64,000 nt of DNA from Symbiodinium natans (Eukaryota; Sar; Dinophyceae; Suessiales; Symbiodiniaceae), in contig CAJNDS010000957.1 of assembly GCA_905221605.1 (NCBI GenBank), positions 1-64,000 on the forward strand, in the 5' to 3' direction. Of the stretch, positions 49,798 through 59,171 are shown piece after piece (positions within the stretch are counted from its first letter, which is position 1; the number at the start of each line of letters is the position of its first letter). The notes below the pieces were generated by a model that did not search any database, had not been told where the DNA came from, and worked only from the letters and a program-made list of their open reading frames with translations. Both the position numbers and the translations under genes were made by a program.

Positions 49798-50588
49798 CTA
49801 CTTGTTGGTGGCGGAGTCGTCGATACCACAAGTCCCACATGCTCTGATAACGCACAACGCTATGTCGAACGCAGTCATGGAATTCCAGTCCTTCGCGGCT
49901 TCCAATCGAAAAAATGTGGGTGCGTGTGTGAGGCTTTGCCAGGAAGTAGATACCCTGTTGGAGATGGAGGCACCCTAAACCCTAAACCCTAAACCCTAAA
50001 CCCTGAACCCTAAACCCTAAACCCTAAGTCCGGTATGTGCATGTCCAAGGCCGCCTTGAGCCAGATGTTCCCTCTCCCGCGCAGACTCTGCCGAGGAGAC
50101 CATGCTACACCGCAAAGTCGTTGTGGAGTTTGGTGTTGGACCCGCCATGAGCTCTTGCTTAATTAAGGAATATACCTTAAATCATATAGGGATTAATATG
50201 ATTTAAGGTATATTCCTTAATTAAGCAATATTGGGCTCTTTGGGTATGCTGTGTGACTTTGTAGTCTGGGGATCACCGCATGGAAAAAGACTGGTGACAA
50301 AGCCTCACTGTATGCATTATTGGGGCAAGGCCCGCGACCGATCGTATGCACAACGCTTCTGAAATCTAGGTAGGCGCGTGCGTGCGTGCACACACACACA
50401 CACAGTCCCTGCAAAACCCCGCATTCTGGATCGCCGCCTTTCATCAGGACCTTCGCCAGGTCGGATCCGGCACTTGCCTTTGCTGAGTTGGGTTTCAAGG
50501 GCGTAGGTCGAAACGGGAACGGGGTGCACAGGGCCGGTACAATGCAAGGCTCCAGCGTCGGGACGACCGGGTTACCGGGAAGGTGCAT
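49798..50588 (-). CDS. Three-exon gene with one hairpin intron and one telomeric intron
   Basis: Exon 1, 50258-50588, starts MHLPGNPVVPTLEPCIVPAL and ends VIPRLQ at donor CAAA|GTCACAC. Intron 50154-50257 is 104 nt, contains the hairpin 50156-50244 and ends AAGCAAG. Exon 2, 50023-50153, reads LMAGPTPNSTTTLRCSMVSS then AREREHLAQGGLGHAHTG and ends AGG|GTTTAGGG. Intron 49975-50022 is 48 nt of telomeric repeat ending TTTAG. Exon 3, 49798-49974, reads ASISNRVSTSWQSLTHAPTF, then RLEAAKDWNSMTAFDIAL and ends GIDDSATNK. All junctions are GT-AG and in frame. The ATG in exon 1 may not be the true start. No family recognised. The plus-strand frame over exon 3 is a shadow. Confidence 0.8.
49975..50022 (-). 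repeat. 48-nt telomeric intron
   Basis: On the coding (minus) strand GTTTAGGG...GGGTTTAG with one TTCAGGG variant and no other sequence. Removal keeps phase 0 between AGG and GGT. Confidence 0.9.
50156..50244. mobile_element. Hairpin element, CTTAATTAAGG family
   Basis: GCTTAATTAAGGAATATACC mirrored at the right, which extends to AGCAATATTGGGCTCTTTGGG. It lacks the outer AGCCCAATATT part on the left. It forms intron 50154-50257 of the gene at 49798-50588. Confidence 0.88.
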
Positions 50589-50624
50589 ATAACAGTAAGT
50601 GCAAGCAAAAGGGGAGCTATTTGG

Positions 50625-50732
50625 TGGTTTCCGAAGTTAGGGTACCTTCTTGGGGGCCCTATGAAACGAGAATCGGACTACTTGGGAGCTATTCTAGGGG
50701 TCCCCATTTTTCGTAAACCCCCACTTCCTGAT
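50625..50732. mobile_element. Hairpin element, GGGGGTTTCCGAAA family
   Basis: Left GGTGGTTTCCGAAGTTAGGG pairs with right (reverse complement) GTGGGGGTTTACGAAAAATGGG. Same family as 34747-34852 and 10735-10836. Confidence 0.7.
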
Positions 50733-51002
50733 GCGAGTCCAAGCCTGCTGTCTGATACGAGGTTCTGGCTGGCTGCTGTATCGCACTGTTTCGCGTTGCT
50801 TCATGCACTTTGGGCTCAGTGGCATGAAACTTAAGGAGTTCTGAGAGACCTTGGAGACACCGGTCTGTGCAGAACCCAGGGCAGATACTGCAGAAAGGAT
50901 TGCGAAGGGATGGGTGTGCCAGCTGAGCCCAGGCACGCTCAATGGAATGATGGCTTGCCGCACCACGTCATGGGTGGTGTGCCTTCCGAGACGTGTCCCC
51001 AT
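50733..51002 (-). CDS. Possible exon; plus strand also open
   Basis: The minus strand reads VSALGSAQTGVSKVSQNSLS. The plus strand over 50851-51093 is equally open. The neighbouring gene is minus. Confidence 0.36.
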
Positions 51003-51159
51003 CTTCCCCTCATCCGGTCTCCCTCTTGCGCCGAAGCAAGCTACGAATTGCTATTATTTTACTTCGGAGCATCCCCACCTTGCTCCTCGTTAAAAGGAAG
51101 GAGAGCGCAAACAGACACATTGATTCAAATACACTTTCTCAGTTTTTGCTTGCAATTGG

Positions 51160-51395
51160 GGTTGGGCACTCCAGGGAGACTCTGGGGTTGGGCACCACGG
51201 TTAGGGTTGGGCACTCCAGGGAGTCTCTTGGGTTGGCCTGGGTTGGGCAATTCAGGGAGACTCTGGGATTGGGCACTCCAGCATTCTCTGGGTTGGGCGC
51301 TTCAGGTGATTGGGCACTCCAGGGAGTCTCTGAAATCGGGCACTCCTGGGAGTCTCTGGGGTTGGGCAGTCCAGGGAGGCTCTAGGAGTAGACCG
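51160..51395 (+). repeat. GGGTTGGGCACTCCAGGGAGTCTCT minisatellite
   Basis: About ten imperfect copies of a 20-28-bp unit. It lies inside a long plus-strand frame (50910-51641) that it creates. Confidence 0.9.
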
Positions 51396-51423
51396 GGCGA
51401 GGAGAAGAGTTCCGGGCGAGGAG

Positions 51424-51575
51424 AAGAGTTGAGTTTAAAATCTAACAACCCCACACCGAAGGTGGGGAACAAACACCCAAAAAACACAAAGACTCTTCCT
51501 TGCAAGGGTAATATAGGGATTGTTATTGTGCCTTTTTTTTGCGGGGGGGGGGGGGGGGTTCTTAAGCAAATAGTA
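51424..51575. mobile_element. Diverged hairpin-type element with G run
   Basis: The right end (reverse complement) CTACTATTTGCTTAAGAACC matches 41003-41110. The interior GGTAATATAGGGATTGTTAT also matches that family. The left arm is diverged. Confidence 0.6.
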
Positions 51576-51586
51576 GAAAATCGCAC

Positions 51587-51830
51587 TCAGTGCCTTCCTG
51601 GAGTAAAGCTCGGCATGTACGTGGTCCCGAGGCCAACGTAGAAGTCCAACAGCGCCTCGATGGTGATCCTTGGATGACATGGGTAGTTCTCGAAATAGTG
51701 TCCCTTTTTGGGTACCCATTATAAGGCGGCACCCTTTAAACAGGACCCCCAAAAAGGTGCACTACTTTAGAGAACTACCCACATGGCACCATGACAACAT
51801 CTAATGAACTGTGCACAGGGGTGGGGGGTT
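51587..51830 (-). CDS. Terminal exon interrupted by a hairpin element
   Basis: The minus frame from acceptor gacaag reads PPTPVHSSLDVVMVP up to the element at 51681-51780. After it: HPRITIEALLDFYVGLGTTY then MPSFTPGRH to a TGA at 51587-51589. Deleting the element and one ATGT copy restores DVVMVPCHPRITIEALL. A GT-AG solution (donor ATG|GTGCC, acceptor TTTCGAG within the element) also keeps the frame. No family recognised. Confidence 0.68.
51681..51780. mobile_element. Hairpin element with 4-bp target duplication, GGGTAGTTCTC family
   Basis: 100 bp. GGGTAGTTCTCGAAATAGTG at the left pairs with right (reverse complement) GGGTAGTTCTCTAAAGTAGTG. Flanked by ACAT at 51677-51680 and 51781-51784. Related: 62095-62192, and more distantly 52792-52895. 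Confidence 0.92.
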
Positions 51831-52172
51831 CTTGTCAGGGCGGCACAGGGCGGTTGATGGCGGTTGTTGAGCTCTTTTCGGGCCTGGCGTGTCTGGAGAT
51901 GTCTGGAGGCTTCGGCAGACTTCCAGGGCTTAGGGCTGGCGTGGGCTGTGCAGGGTCGCAAGTTGGCATTTGGGGCCCGAGGGGCTGTGTCGGGTAGACG
52001 ACGCAACCCTTTTGAACCAGGGCTCTGAAGTCGTAGCGTGGTGCGACAAAGGGGGCAACTAAGCTCAGCAAAAGCCTCCCTTCTGGAACCCTACTGCCTG
52101 AGTGAACGACCTGACTCCTTAGGCCCCCGAGCCGGAACGGCAGTCACTTAATGTAGACATTGACAGGGTTTG

Positions 52173-52533
52173 CTACTGCTGTGTCTGAACAACCCATGAG
52201 GTTGTCTTCTCGGTGACGCCACAAGAAGATTTAAAAAAAGACCCCGGTATCTTGCACAGGTGCGCGCGGCAAGCCAAATCCTCCACTTGGGCCTCCGGCG
52301 CAAGAACCGGCTTGATGTTTTGGGCTAGGGGCTTGCAACTCGGCTTTGAGGGCAGGCTTGTAGTGTTTTCGGACGTCCGGGATGCTCGGATGGTGCTGCG
52401 GGATTCTCCGAAAGCTGCTTGCAGCAGCAAGTACGTTTCCGTGAGCATCCGGCGTGTACAGTATCCAATATGTAAATGTAACCTTCACACTGCGTCACGA
52501 CCTTTTCAATCGTTTCCCTTTGTCTCATGCTGA
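52173..52533. CDS. Possible exon, strand undecided
   Basis: Minus frame 52173-52448 (EAQVEDLACRAHLCKIPGSF) and plus frame 52213-52533 (LQLGFEGRLVVFSDVRDARM) are both natural. The nearest confident gene on the left is minus. Confidence 0.38.
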
Positions 52534-52699
52534 CGGAGTACGAGGACATACACCATCACACAACGCCGCACTGCATCCAGCTGTACACTTGCATCGCTGC
52601 CCGTACAGGTCTGTCGCATCTAATTACTAGAGAGTCTAAAGAGAGGTTTGGTGCAACGAAACGATGCTTCCTCCGATCCAATATGGGTATTCCCCACAA

Positions 52700-52895
52700 T
52701 GGGGGCACGCCTTTGATACCCCAAATAGAACAGAATCCCCTGAAAGGGACCCCAACAAAAGGGTACCCCTATTTTTCGGAAGTCCCCAAATGGGTGGATG
52801 TCAAAATTATGGTCCCTTCTTGGATCCCTTTCAAAATACTGCACCTAACATTTAGGGAACCCCCCAAAAAGGGACCACAATTTTAACAGCCACCC
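52700..52895. mobile_element. Hairpin element, GGGTGGMTGTYAAAATT ends
   Basis: Core element 52792-52895: left GGGTGGATGTCAAAATTATG pairs with right (reverse complement) GGGTGGCTGTTAAAATTGTG. The adjacent 52700-52790 has similar GGGACCCCAACAAAAGGGTA sequence and may be a second, partial copy. Confidence 0.75.
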
Positions 52896-53024
52896 GTATG
52901 GTGGCAACTCGTGATGGCATCTGGCCTGCCATCTCGAATCGCTCCCGGGAACGAACGTGGCTCGCTGGTAGTCGCGCTTCAGCAAGCGCAGTTCCTCCTT
53001 AGAGATCACGAATGCCAGTTAATT

Positions 53025-53075
53025 CTGGTAAATATCCATTACCAGAATAATTGGTAATAATATCATAATCGATAG
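53025..53075. repeat. Short inverted repeat
   Basis: TTCTGGTAA...TTACCAGAA with a 7-nt loop, followed by TTGGTAATAATATC. Confidence 0.6.
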
Positions 53076-53320
53076 TTCGGCAGCATGCTGTCCCATGCCT
53101 TACATCTAACCAGACGCAGAGTCGACATCCTGGGGGGTGGTGGGGGGTCAGGCCACAGATTTTTGATCCCTCCCCCCATTTCTTATGCGAGCCCCCAGCC
53201 TGGAAGCCTGAATGCCGCAGTGCTTTCATTGAAATTCAATTGAACTAGGTTTGGGTGTAATTATCTTGGTGATTTTGGAGGTTCCCCGGTCCGGTCGTGC
53301 CCCTTGCAATGACGTTTCGC

Positions 53321-56300
53321 TCATGCTATGATTCTATGATACTCTCTAGCTCGACTCCCCTTGTAGAGAATGATGGCTGTGACCTGGGTCTTCCAAGTAC
53401 TAATTTCTTGGTGTAAAAGGATGATTGCTGGCCGATGCTCGTCGTAGAATCGGGCGTGGACTGCCGCGATGGAAGACAGACCTCCATACACATACCAGAT
53501 CACGCCGAGCAAGAAGAAGTAGTATAATGTGGTAATATGCACAGAGTCTGTGAGGAGGTATGCTGCAAATGTCTCGTCGAGGCTGTCGGTGACCCGCACA
53601 CGCAAGTCAACAGCAATCGGCCATAAGAAGCCACCGAATAGCATTATGTGCCCGAAGACCAGCAGCCTCGCCAAACACAAGCCAAGCATGAACGTCCTGT
53701 GCGTTTTGAGACTGGCTAAGATTTTCTGAATGTCGGGGTCATCGCTGTCCGACTTTCCCTGGCTCGCCTTTGCTTCAGGTGCCAATTGTGCCCCACGGGT
53801 TGCTGTGTCATCCACCGCCCGAATCACACGGTTTACGAAAGGGAGCGTCCAAAGATTGAACGCGATGCCGATCCCTAGAAATGCCCAGCAGGCGACGCTT
53901 GCCATGATTCTGAATGTCTCAGGCCACTGTGACTCCAAATCCACCATGAGCCTCTGGCTGGCAACGGCCACGATCACGAGTACTGACAGCAGGAGGTCTG
54001 CCTTGAGCAGCTGGTACGTTCTGTGGCGGCCCATATCCATGCCCAGCACCTTTTCTATATCTGCCTCAGCATTGTGGATGAATGTCTTCTGGACGCCCCA
54101 ACCTACACCAAGTAGGCAACCCAATGACACGGCCACAGCCAGACCGTAGTCCTTCAGACCATGGATCTGCAAGATGAACTTGACCACCAGGGCCGCCTCA
54201 CTGGCCCACATGCTGAGCCTTGGCTTTTAGTGTTACCTTTTCGCTGCCTGGTGACCCTCTTATACTGCTTTTACAGTGACCTTTCTTCAATAGCCTATTG
54301 ACCGACATTTGCCTTCTCTCTCCGTGGCGCCCAAACTTCAACATCTTACAGGATCCCAACATGATGTTCCAGGCACACGCCGCTAGACTTGGCGGATGCT
54401 GAGCAGGACGAAGTCTTCAAGGCAAATTGACAGGCCACCTTTTGCGTACTGCGTGGTTCAACGTACCCAGCTGATCCTACCAGACTTATCGGTTCCGTCC
54501 AACCTACATCACCTGCTTCGAATCAACCTGGTTATTTGATGCAACCCAGAAGTGTTCACCTTACATCCATCGCAAAAGAACACTAAGTAGGAACTCAAGA
54601 AGAGCTTTGCATCAGGTCCCACACAGTATGAAGCACAAACGACCAACTTGATGCAGGGACAGAATGGCCGCGATGTGAACCAAGCACTCAGTGCGTGCAT
54701 GCAGGACCACTATAGCTGCAGAGGCAGCTACGATCTGCAGCATCGCCTTAGGCTGTACAAGATGTAAGAACAAGTAGCTCAAGGATGCGCTGCAATCACG
54801 TCCAAGCGGCATGGTCTGAACTCCACCATAATTGGTGCACAAGGCTCACTGAACTTATGCTAGTAACTCATACCGAGGGAAACGCTGTCCGCATCTCCAA
54901 GATCTGCACTCTAAATGGGAAGAGCAGGCACTTCGAACACAGGGCCGGTGACCTGTTCAATTGAAATCCGCACCACCGACGACAGCCATAAATAAAGGCC
55001 AATACCCCCCTGCACCCTGAATACCCTGATCACCAAGACCCACAGTGAATCGTACTATACAGGCTTCACCACTTACAGTGTGCCACTCGAGGCAAAGTGC
55101 TGCCGCGATGATGAGAGTGTAGCGCTGGAAGGGGATCGACTCGGTCAAGCCCTCACTCTCGTAGCCTTCCTCGCAGGGGCTTCGAGCTTTGTCAGTGTGC
55201 CATCTGACCCCTACGCAGCCCTTGCATATCCAGTCTTGGCTGCGGGTGAGACTGAGGATAGTTAAAGAAGGGGTGGCAATGACCACGCCAAGGAGGACAG
55301 CAAGCATACAGGGCACAGCGATCTTGAAGCAAAACCTGTGGCAACATACAAGCAACGCCTGTATGCAAACCCTGGAGGGGCCAGCCTCAACGTTGTTGCC
55401 GATATGTGTGTCGGTTGTTCTTGTGTTTGGCGCTTGGCACATTGGTTTGCGCGGTGGTGTCGTGGAGTTTACACCTTGAGACGTTCTACCGCTTGTTGTT
55501 CGTCTTTGCGCATTTAGACATGCGTGGTTCTGCTCGCAAATACGCATTTGGCACGACGCAAGACACAATTGAATAGCAAAGCCAAGGACACAGACTGCAG
55601 CAGCAGTGTAATTGCAAACTTTGGCTGAGCAGGCTACACAGGAGTCACAGGACTTGCTCCTCGCATGTCCACGGGTACCTCTCCAGGATGTTCCCTAAAA
55701 GCCTCTGAATAATCATGCTGAATATGATCCTCTTAAACCCAATAAGGGAACATATGCAATGTCTCAACGGCCTACCTATCTCTCGTAAGGCATCAGGCAT
55801 GTGAGCCGTCGCCACTTGTCGCCACTTGCATCGCCCGACCCAGCCAATGCAGCGGTCGTCATCATATTCAACATGTCACATGTCACATGTCCGATAGAAG
55901 CTTCGGCTTTGGTTGATGAGTCCCTGCACCCAACAAGCCGAGAAGGCGCCTGATCTTTTAGGGCACCAAACATATCGTGGATGTAGTTTGCCCATAAACC
56001 TGGCACCCTTCGGACGTCGATTTCGCAGTCCTCGCGGGTAAACGTTGTCCAAAGGGACACGGCCAGTAGAATCCAACTCAGCAGCAGCAAGCCCAAAGGT
56101 CGCAGTCGACGGCCTCAATGAAACAGAACTGGCACAGACCAATGCTGGTATGCTGCATGGACAAAAATGGGAGCTGTGCCAAGAAGCCACAAAGAAGACG
56201 AATGCAGCAGCCCTGAACACTCCGCATGCTGAGCTGGTGCTGAATGTGCTGACAAAGTCACGCCAGGCCAGTCGATGCACAGTAGGAAATGCGGGTCCGG

Positions 56301-56364
56301 CAAAGGAGAGCTCCATTTGCCGCGTCCGATGTTGGGTGCAAGGCAGGTCTTCGAGACCGTTCAA
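53321..56364 (-). CDS. Multi-exon polytopic membrane protein, unknown family
   Basis: The last exon, 53321-54211 or slightly longer, has 296 codons with hydrophobic segments at about residues 21-40, 70-90, 102-124, 174-200 and 226-250. Upstream exons: 54953-55009 (GGIGLYLWLSSVVRISIEQ), 54874-54903 (ILEMRTAFPS), about 54612-54725 (PKAMLQIVAASAAIVVLHAR then HIAAILSLHQ, then after a 47-nt intron LFLSSYLVFFCDGCK), 55077-55335 (FKIAVPCMLAVLLGVVIATP, donor GTAAGT) and about 55776-56096 (LLLLSWILLAVSLWTTF). A 5' frame near 56300 contains MELSFAGPAFPTVHRLAW. All phases fit. The protein would cross membranes many times, perhaps a transporter or channel. The introns look conventional; only the one near 55715-55785 holds a dispersed repeat. 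Confidence 0.82.
55715..55785. repeat. Dispersed repeat, third copy of the 16838 family
   Basis: ATGATCCTCTTAAACCCAATAAGGGAACATATGCAATGTCTC...GGCCTACC matches 16838-16945 over about 70 nt. It lies in a predicted intron of the membrane protein gene. Confidence 0.6.
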
Positions 56365-56476
56365 TGTTGACTAGGGGCTGACATGCTTCAGAGAAGCTGC
56401 CCTATGCTCAGCAAAGCTTAGGTCTTAACAGGGCTTGCGGCCTTCAGTGATTCAGCCGGAACATCTGCAAGCACGG

Positions 56477-56699
56477 CTAGGACAGGGCAGTCTTCCTTGA
56501 AGAACAGCCCCTGTAGCTAGCCTGTTTACTAAACGCAACGCTTGCAGTGGTCTTCCGGCGCTTTGGTGCAGTTTCAGCTTCATGTGTTGTTTGAGAGGCT
56601 TTGCACGGGTGTTTCATGCAAGGCATGCATTTCCCGATTCCCGCTTCTGCTATAGTGTGCATCGCCCACTGCGCCTGCAGGAGATCCGAAACAGCAGCT
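56477..56699 (-). CDS. Exon with CxxC motif and basic cluster
   Basis: From acceptor gagccgtttag, reads AVSDLLQAQWAMHTIAEAG, CMPCMKHPCK and ETAPKRRKTTASV, then runs to a stop at about 56477. The Cys pairs and PKRRK suggest a nuclear or nucleic-acid protein. A TTTAGGG tract lies at 56715-56758, in the upstream intron. No family. Confidence 0.6.
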
Positions 56700-56862
56700 A
56701 AACGGCTCACAAAGTGGTTTAGGGTTCATAGGGTTTAGGGTTTTAGGGTTTAGGGGTCATGTCCAAGCAGCAATGCCCTAAGTTCACGGGGGGAAAGCAA
56801 GCCTCCACAGACTTTCAAACTCGTCCCCTCGTCCCCTCGGCGACGGGCGAATGCATGTAGCA

Positions 56863-57054
56863 TCAACGGATCCTGCCAGAGAAACAATTGGGTGGGGTGC
56901 GGCCTTCTTGGCATGGACAAGCCTCGGCTAGAAGCCCGGTATGGAATAAACGGAGATCCAAGCTATTCCCCTCCGCAGTGGCTGTGGTGGGAAGTGTATC
57001 CCTTGTGCCCCACATTGCACCTGCTGACTTTAAATTCCCCTTGGGGCCATGCAA
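56863..57054 (-). CDS. Possible ORF; plus strand also open
   Basis: Minus ATG at 57054: MHGPKGNLKSAGAMWGTRDT, 63 codons. The plus frame over 56888-57076 is comparable. Confidence 0.4.
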   Translation of the reverse strand: MHGPKGNLKSAGAMWGTRDTLPTTATAEGNSLDLRLFHTGLLAEACPCQEGRTPPNCFSGRIR

Positions 57055-57079
57055 GAAGCTGAGAGCCCTTAATTAACAG

Positions 57080-57257
57080 GTTTCGCACTGCAAGCATACC
57101 ATGGTACCCATGCGGGTGTCAAGCTGTTGACCGTGCAGATGTCGCAGCTGCGAGACGCGACGACTTGTCCGTTGATTCCTCGCCTATCAGGCTTAATCGG
57201 GGCACTGCTTGCAAACCCGCTAAGGACGATGTCAATGTGGAGCAAGAAAGCCTGTAA
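57080..57257 (+). CDS. Probable exon, unknown protein
   Basis: From acceptor cttaattaacag, reads FRTASIPWYPCGCQAVDRAD, VAAARRDDLSVDSSPI and ACKPAKDDVNVEQESL, then TAA. A GTAAGT sits exactly at the end (CCT|GTAAGT), so it may instead be spliced onward. Good composition. No family recognised. Confidence 0.62.
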
Positions 57258-57282
57258 GTTCGAAGCACGGAGCCGATTTAGA

Positions 57283-57306
57283 GGGTGTTTTAACGTTAAA
57301 ACACCC
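57283..57306. repeat. 24-bp perfect palindrome
   Basis: GGGTGTTTTAAC followed by GTTAAAACACCC, no loop, flanked by TTTAGA / CTAAAT, which extends the symmetry imperfectly. Confidence 0.9.
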
Positions 57307-57477
57307 TAAATCCTCGCGAAATACTCGTGACTGCACCCGAGGGCCAAGAGCCTGCATCGTGGCTTCCACCAGGGCAGCTCTCGGCACCTGATGCTGTCAT
57401 GGTATTGTACTCCAAGGTATATGGGTTTAGGGTTTAGGGTTCAGGGTTTAGGGGAGTCTCGTAAGAGGTCAGTGCTG

Positions 57478-57600
57478 AGTTTTTGTCTGGGCTTACGTTG
57501 GCGTAAGGCTGCGTGATGCTGTGGAGAAGACGACTGACAACAGGCCGCTGGTGCTGGAGATACCAGAAGCACAGATGTGCACAAGCAAGTCGCACCCCCC
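57478..57600 (+). CDS. Probable exon running into a C run
   Basis: From acceptor agtgctgag, reads FVWAYVGVRLRDAVEKTTDN then RPLVLEIPEAQMCTSKS before the poly-C tract at 57594-57610. Frame beyond the run cannot be trusted. No family recognised. Confidence 0.5.
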
Positions 57601-57667
57601 CCCCCCCCCGGCACAAAAAAGCCCCAGCCTGTGAACCCTTGCGTTCGAGTCCAGCTCTGCAAGACGT

Positions 57668-57735
57668 CAAACCCTAAACCCTAAACCCCAAACCCCAAAC
57701 CCTAAACCCTAAACCCCAAACCCCAAACCCGAGCC
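57668..57735. repeat. Telomeric CCCTAAA/CCCCAAA array
   Basis: About nine units, with CCCCAAA variants in blocks. Confidence 0.93.
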
Positions 57736-57759
57736 CCAACTAGTCCTTATGACGGTCCA

Positions 57760-58194
57760 TCATCGTCGCCAACCATCTCCAAACCCATTCCAACCGGGCC
57801 TGGCTGCCGTCGGGAGCTCCATTGGCCTGCGTCGCAGATCAGAACGGAGCTTTGGGTCAGCTGAGGTTCTGGGTTGGGTGTAAGATGTGGCATGGTGTGG
57901 GGCTACTAAGATGCGCCTCACATGACTCCAGCTAGATGCGATGCCTGTACAACAGCCTAAGAAGAGGAACAGCAACTGAAAAACGGCAGCACACTCAGTC
58001 GACAAGCAAGGAACAAGAAACCCGGATGTTAAAGGCAATAGCATTGACGGTCCCACCTCCGCCCAAACAGTGCGAAGCAACTGCTCCAGCTCAGGCTGCT
58101 CCTGAACCAGCGCGCCCTGAGCGGGGACAAAGGTCATCCCGAGACCTAAAAAGCCCGCCAAGCGATGCCCCCACTCCCCCCGGCTTGTGCTCAA
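57760..58194 (-). CDS. Minus-strand gene 3' part, unknown protein
   Basis: 144 codons open. After ggctttttag it reads GLGMTFVPAQGALVQEQPEL then EQLLRTVWAE, followed by a possible donor GTGGGACC. A pyrimidine-rich acceptor (ccgtttttcag) lies before LLFLFLGCCTGIASSWSHV, which ends GWNGFGDGWRR. It could be read through or spliced in frame. No family recognised. Confidence 0.58.
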   Translation of the reverse strand: MSTSRGEWGHRLAGFLGLGMTFVPAQGALVQEQPELEQLLRTVWAEVGPSMLLPLTSGFLVPCLSTECAAVFQLLFLFLGCCTGIASSWSHVRRILVAPHHATSYTQPRTSADPKLRSDLRRRPMELPTAARPGWNGFGDGWRR

Positions 58195-58210
58195 ACCCTA
58201 AACCCCCTAC

Positions 58211-58330
58211 AGTAAACCCCCACAAGTTGGAACATCCTTATCCCCACACCCCAAAAGGTATACGGAAGAGAATCCCGGCACTCATCATCCTTAAGATATG
58301 TTCCAACTTTCTAAAGTTTACCGTAAATCC
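58211..58330. mobile_element. Hairpin element, GTAAACCCC/AGTTGGAACAT ends
   Basis: GTAAACCCCCACAAGTTGGAACATCCTTA at the left pairs with right (reverse complement) TTTACGGTAAACTTTAGAAAGTTGGAACATATCTTAAGG. Confidence 0.6.
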
Positions 58331-58407
58331 GTTTTGCAACTGGACTGTAATCGACTGCCGGGAAAAGAACACACGTCTCTCAGCCCTTAATCCCTAAACC
58401 CCTTAAC

Positions 58408-58472
58408 CCCGAAATGTGAGGCTCGACATGGCTTCCAGGGCTCTGGCCAGGCGTCGGGCATCAACTTCACCC
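58408..58472 (-). CDS. Small exon, unknown protein
   Basis: GEVDARRLARALEAMSSLTF between acceptor cttgatcttgag and donor CGGG|GTTAAGGGG. Strongly helical. It may extend upstream to about 58500 in the same frame. Confidence 0.52.
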
Positions 58473-58893
58473 TCAAGATCAAGGGGGGATGCAGGATGGA
58501 TTCAGAGAAAACGGGGGCAGGTGAGGGTGTCAATGGGGGGTCTATAACCAGAAGCCTGTTTTTGTGACCCAACACACTAAGAGCTTAGCCAATCCTACAC
58601 CGTCCCTGCCAGCTTTGATCGACAGTCTTTGTCAGAGGCTTCGGGATTTGGGGCGAACAGCGTCGAATCTCTCTTGAGAGATTTTGGTACCACTGCGCAG
58701 CAAGCATAATTTCACCTTGGGTGGCAATCGCTACCACGCAGCCCACACCTGTCGTCTTGACTATCGATTCCTATGATATGTTCTACTAGACCCAGGATGA
58801 ACTTAGGATGCCCTTTTTGGTTTAGAGGGGGTTATAAGGGAGCCTAAAGCCCCAAACAAATACTCTGGGTCCCAGCCTAGCAGTCACTGCTAG

Positions 58894-59109
58894 TTGCTGG
58901 CTACGATGTCCGGTTCAATTGCGTGTAAAACTGAGAAGCTCGACCTGCATGCCTGCTCTCTGCCTTCTGGGGCCAGCACCATGGGCGAAGCAGACCTCGA
59001 TAAGGTCCAAAGAGGCGTTGGGGATCTACAGGGCGCTCCACGGTTGCCGGTTGCGGAAGGTGCTGGTAGTCCCTGTGTGACTCCGAGACTCCTGGTCTTA
59101 GACCGTTAG
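58894..59109 (+). CDS. Probable small ORF with ATG
   Basis: An ATG at 58906 gives MSGSIACKTEKLDLHACSLP, then ASTMGEADLDKVQRGVGDLQ, to a TAG at 59107-59109. The minus strand is open too but Arg/His-rich. No family. Confidence 0.52.
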   Translation: MLATMSGSIACKTEKLDLHACSLPSGASTMGEADLDKVQRGVGDLQGAPRLPVAEGAGSPCVTPRLLVLDR

Positions 59110-59171
59110 AAGCCGAAACTAAGGGCCATCTGTGTCGAGTAGGTGGCGCAAGATTCGGCAAGCACCTGCGG

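Noticed and set aside
49784-49978. Plus-strand 64-codon frame NNLVYLLVAESS
   Set aside because: The minus strand gives a phase-matched exon with canonical splice sites and a stop; the plus frame ends in a telomeric TAA.
50910-51641. 243-codon plus-strand frame
   Set aside because: Half of it is the GGGTTGGGCACTCC minisatellite, and the end runs through an element and a G run.
52620-52886. Overlapping frames on both strands (e.g. GCQNYGPFLDPFQNTAPNI)
   Set aside because: They read through hairpin element sequence; such peptides recur wherever these elements are translated.
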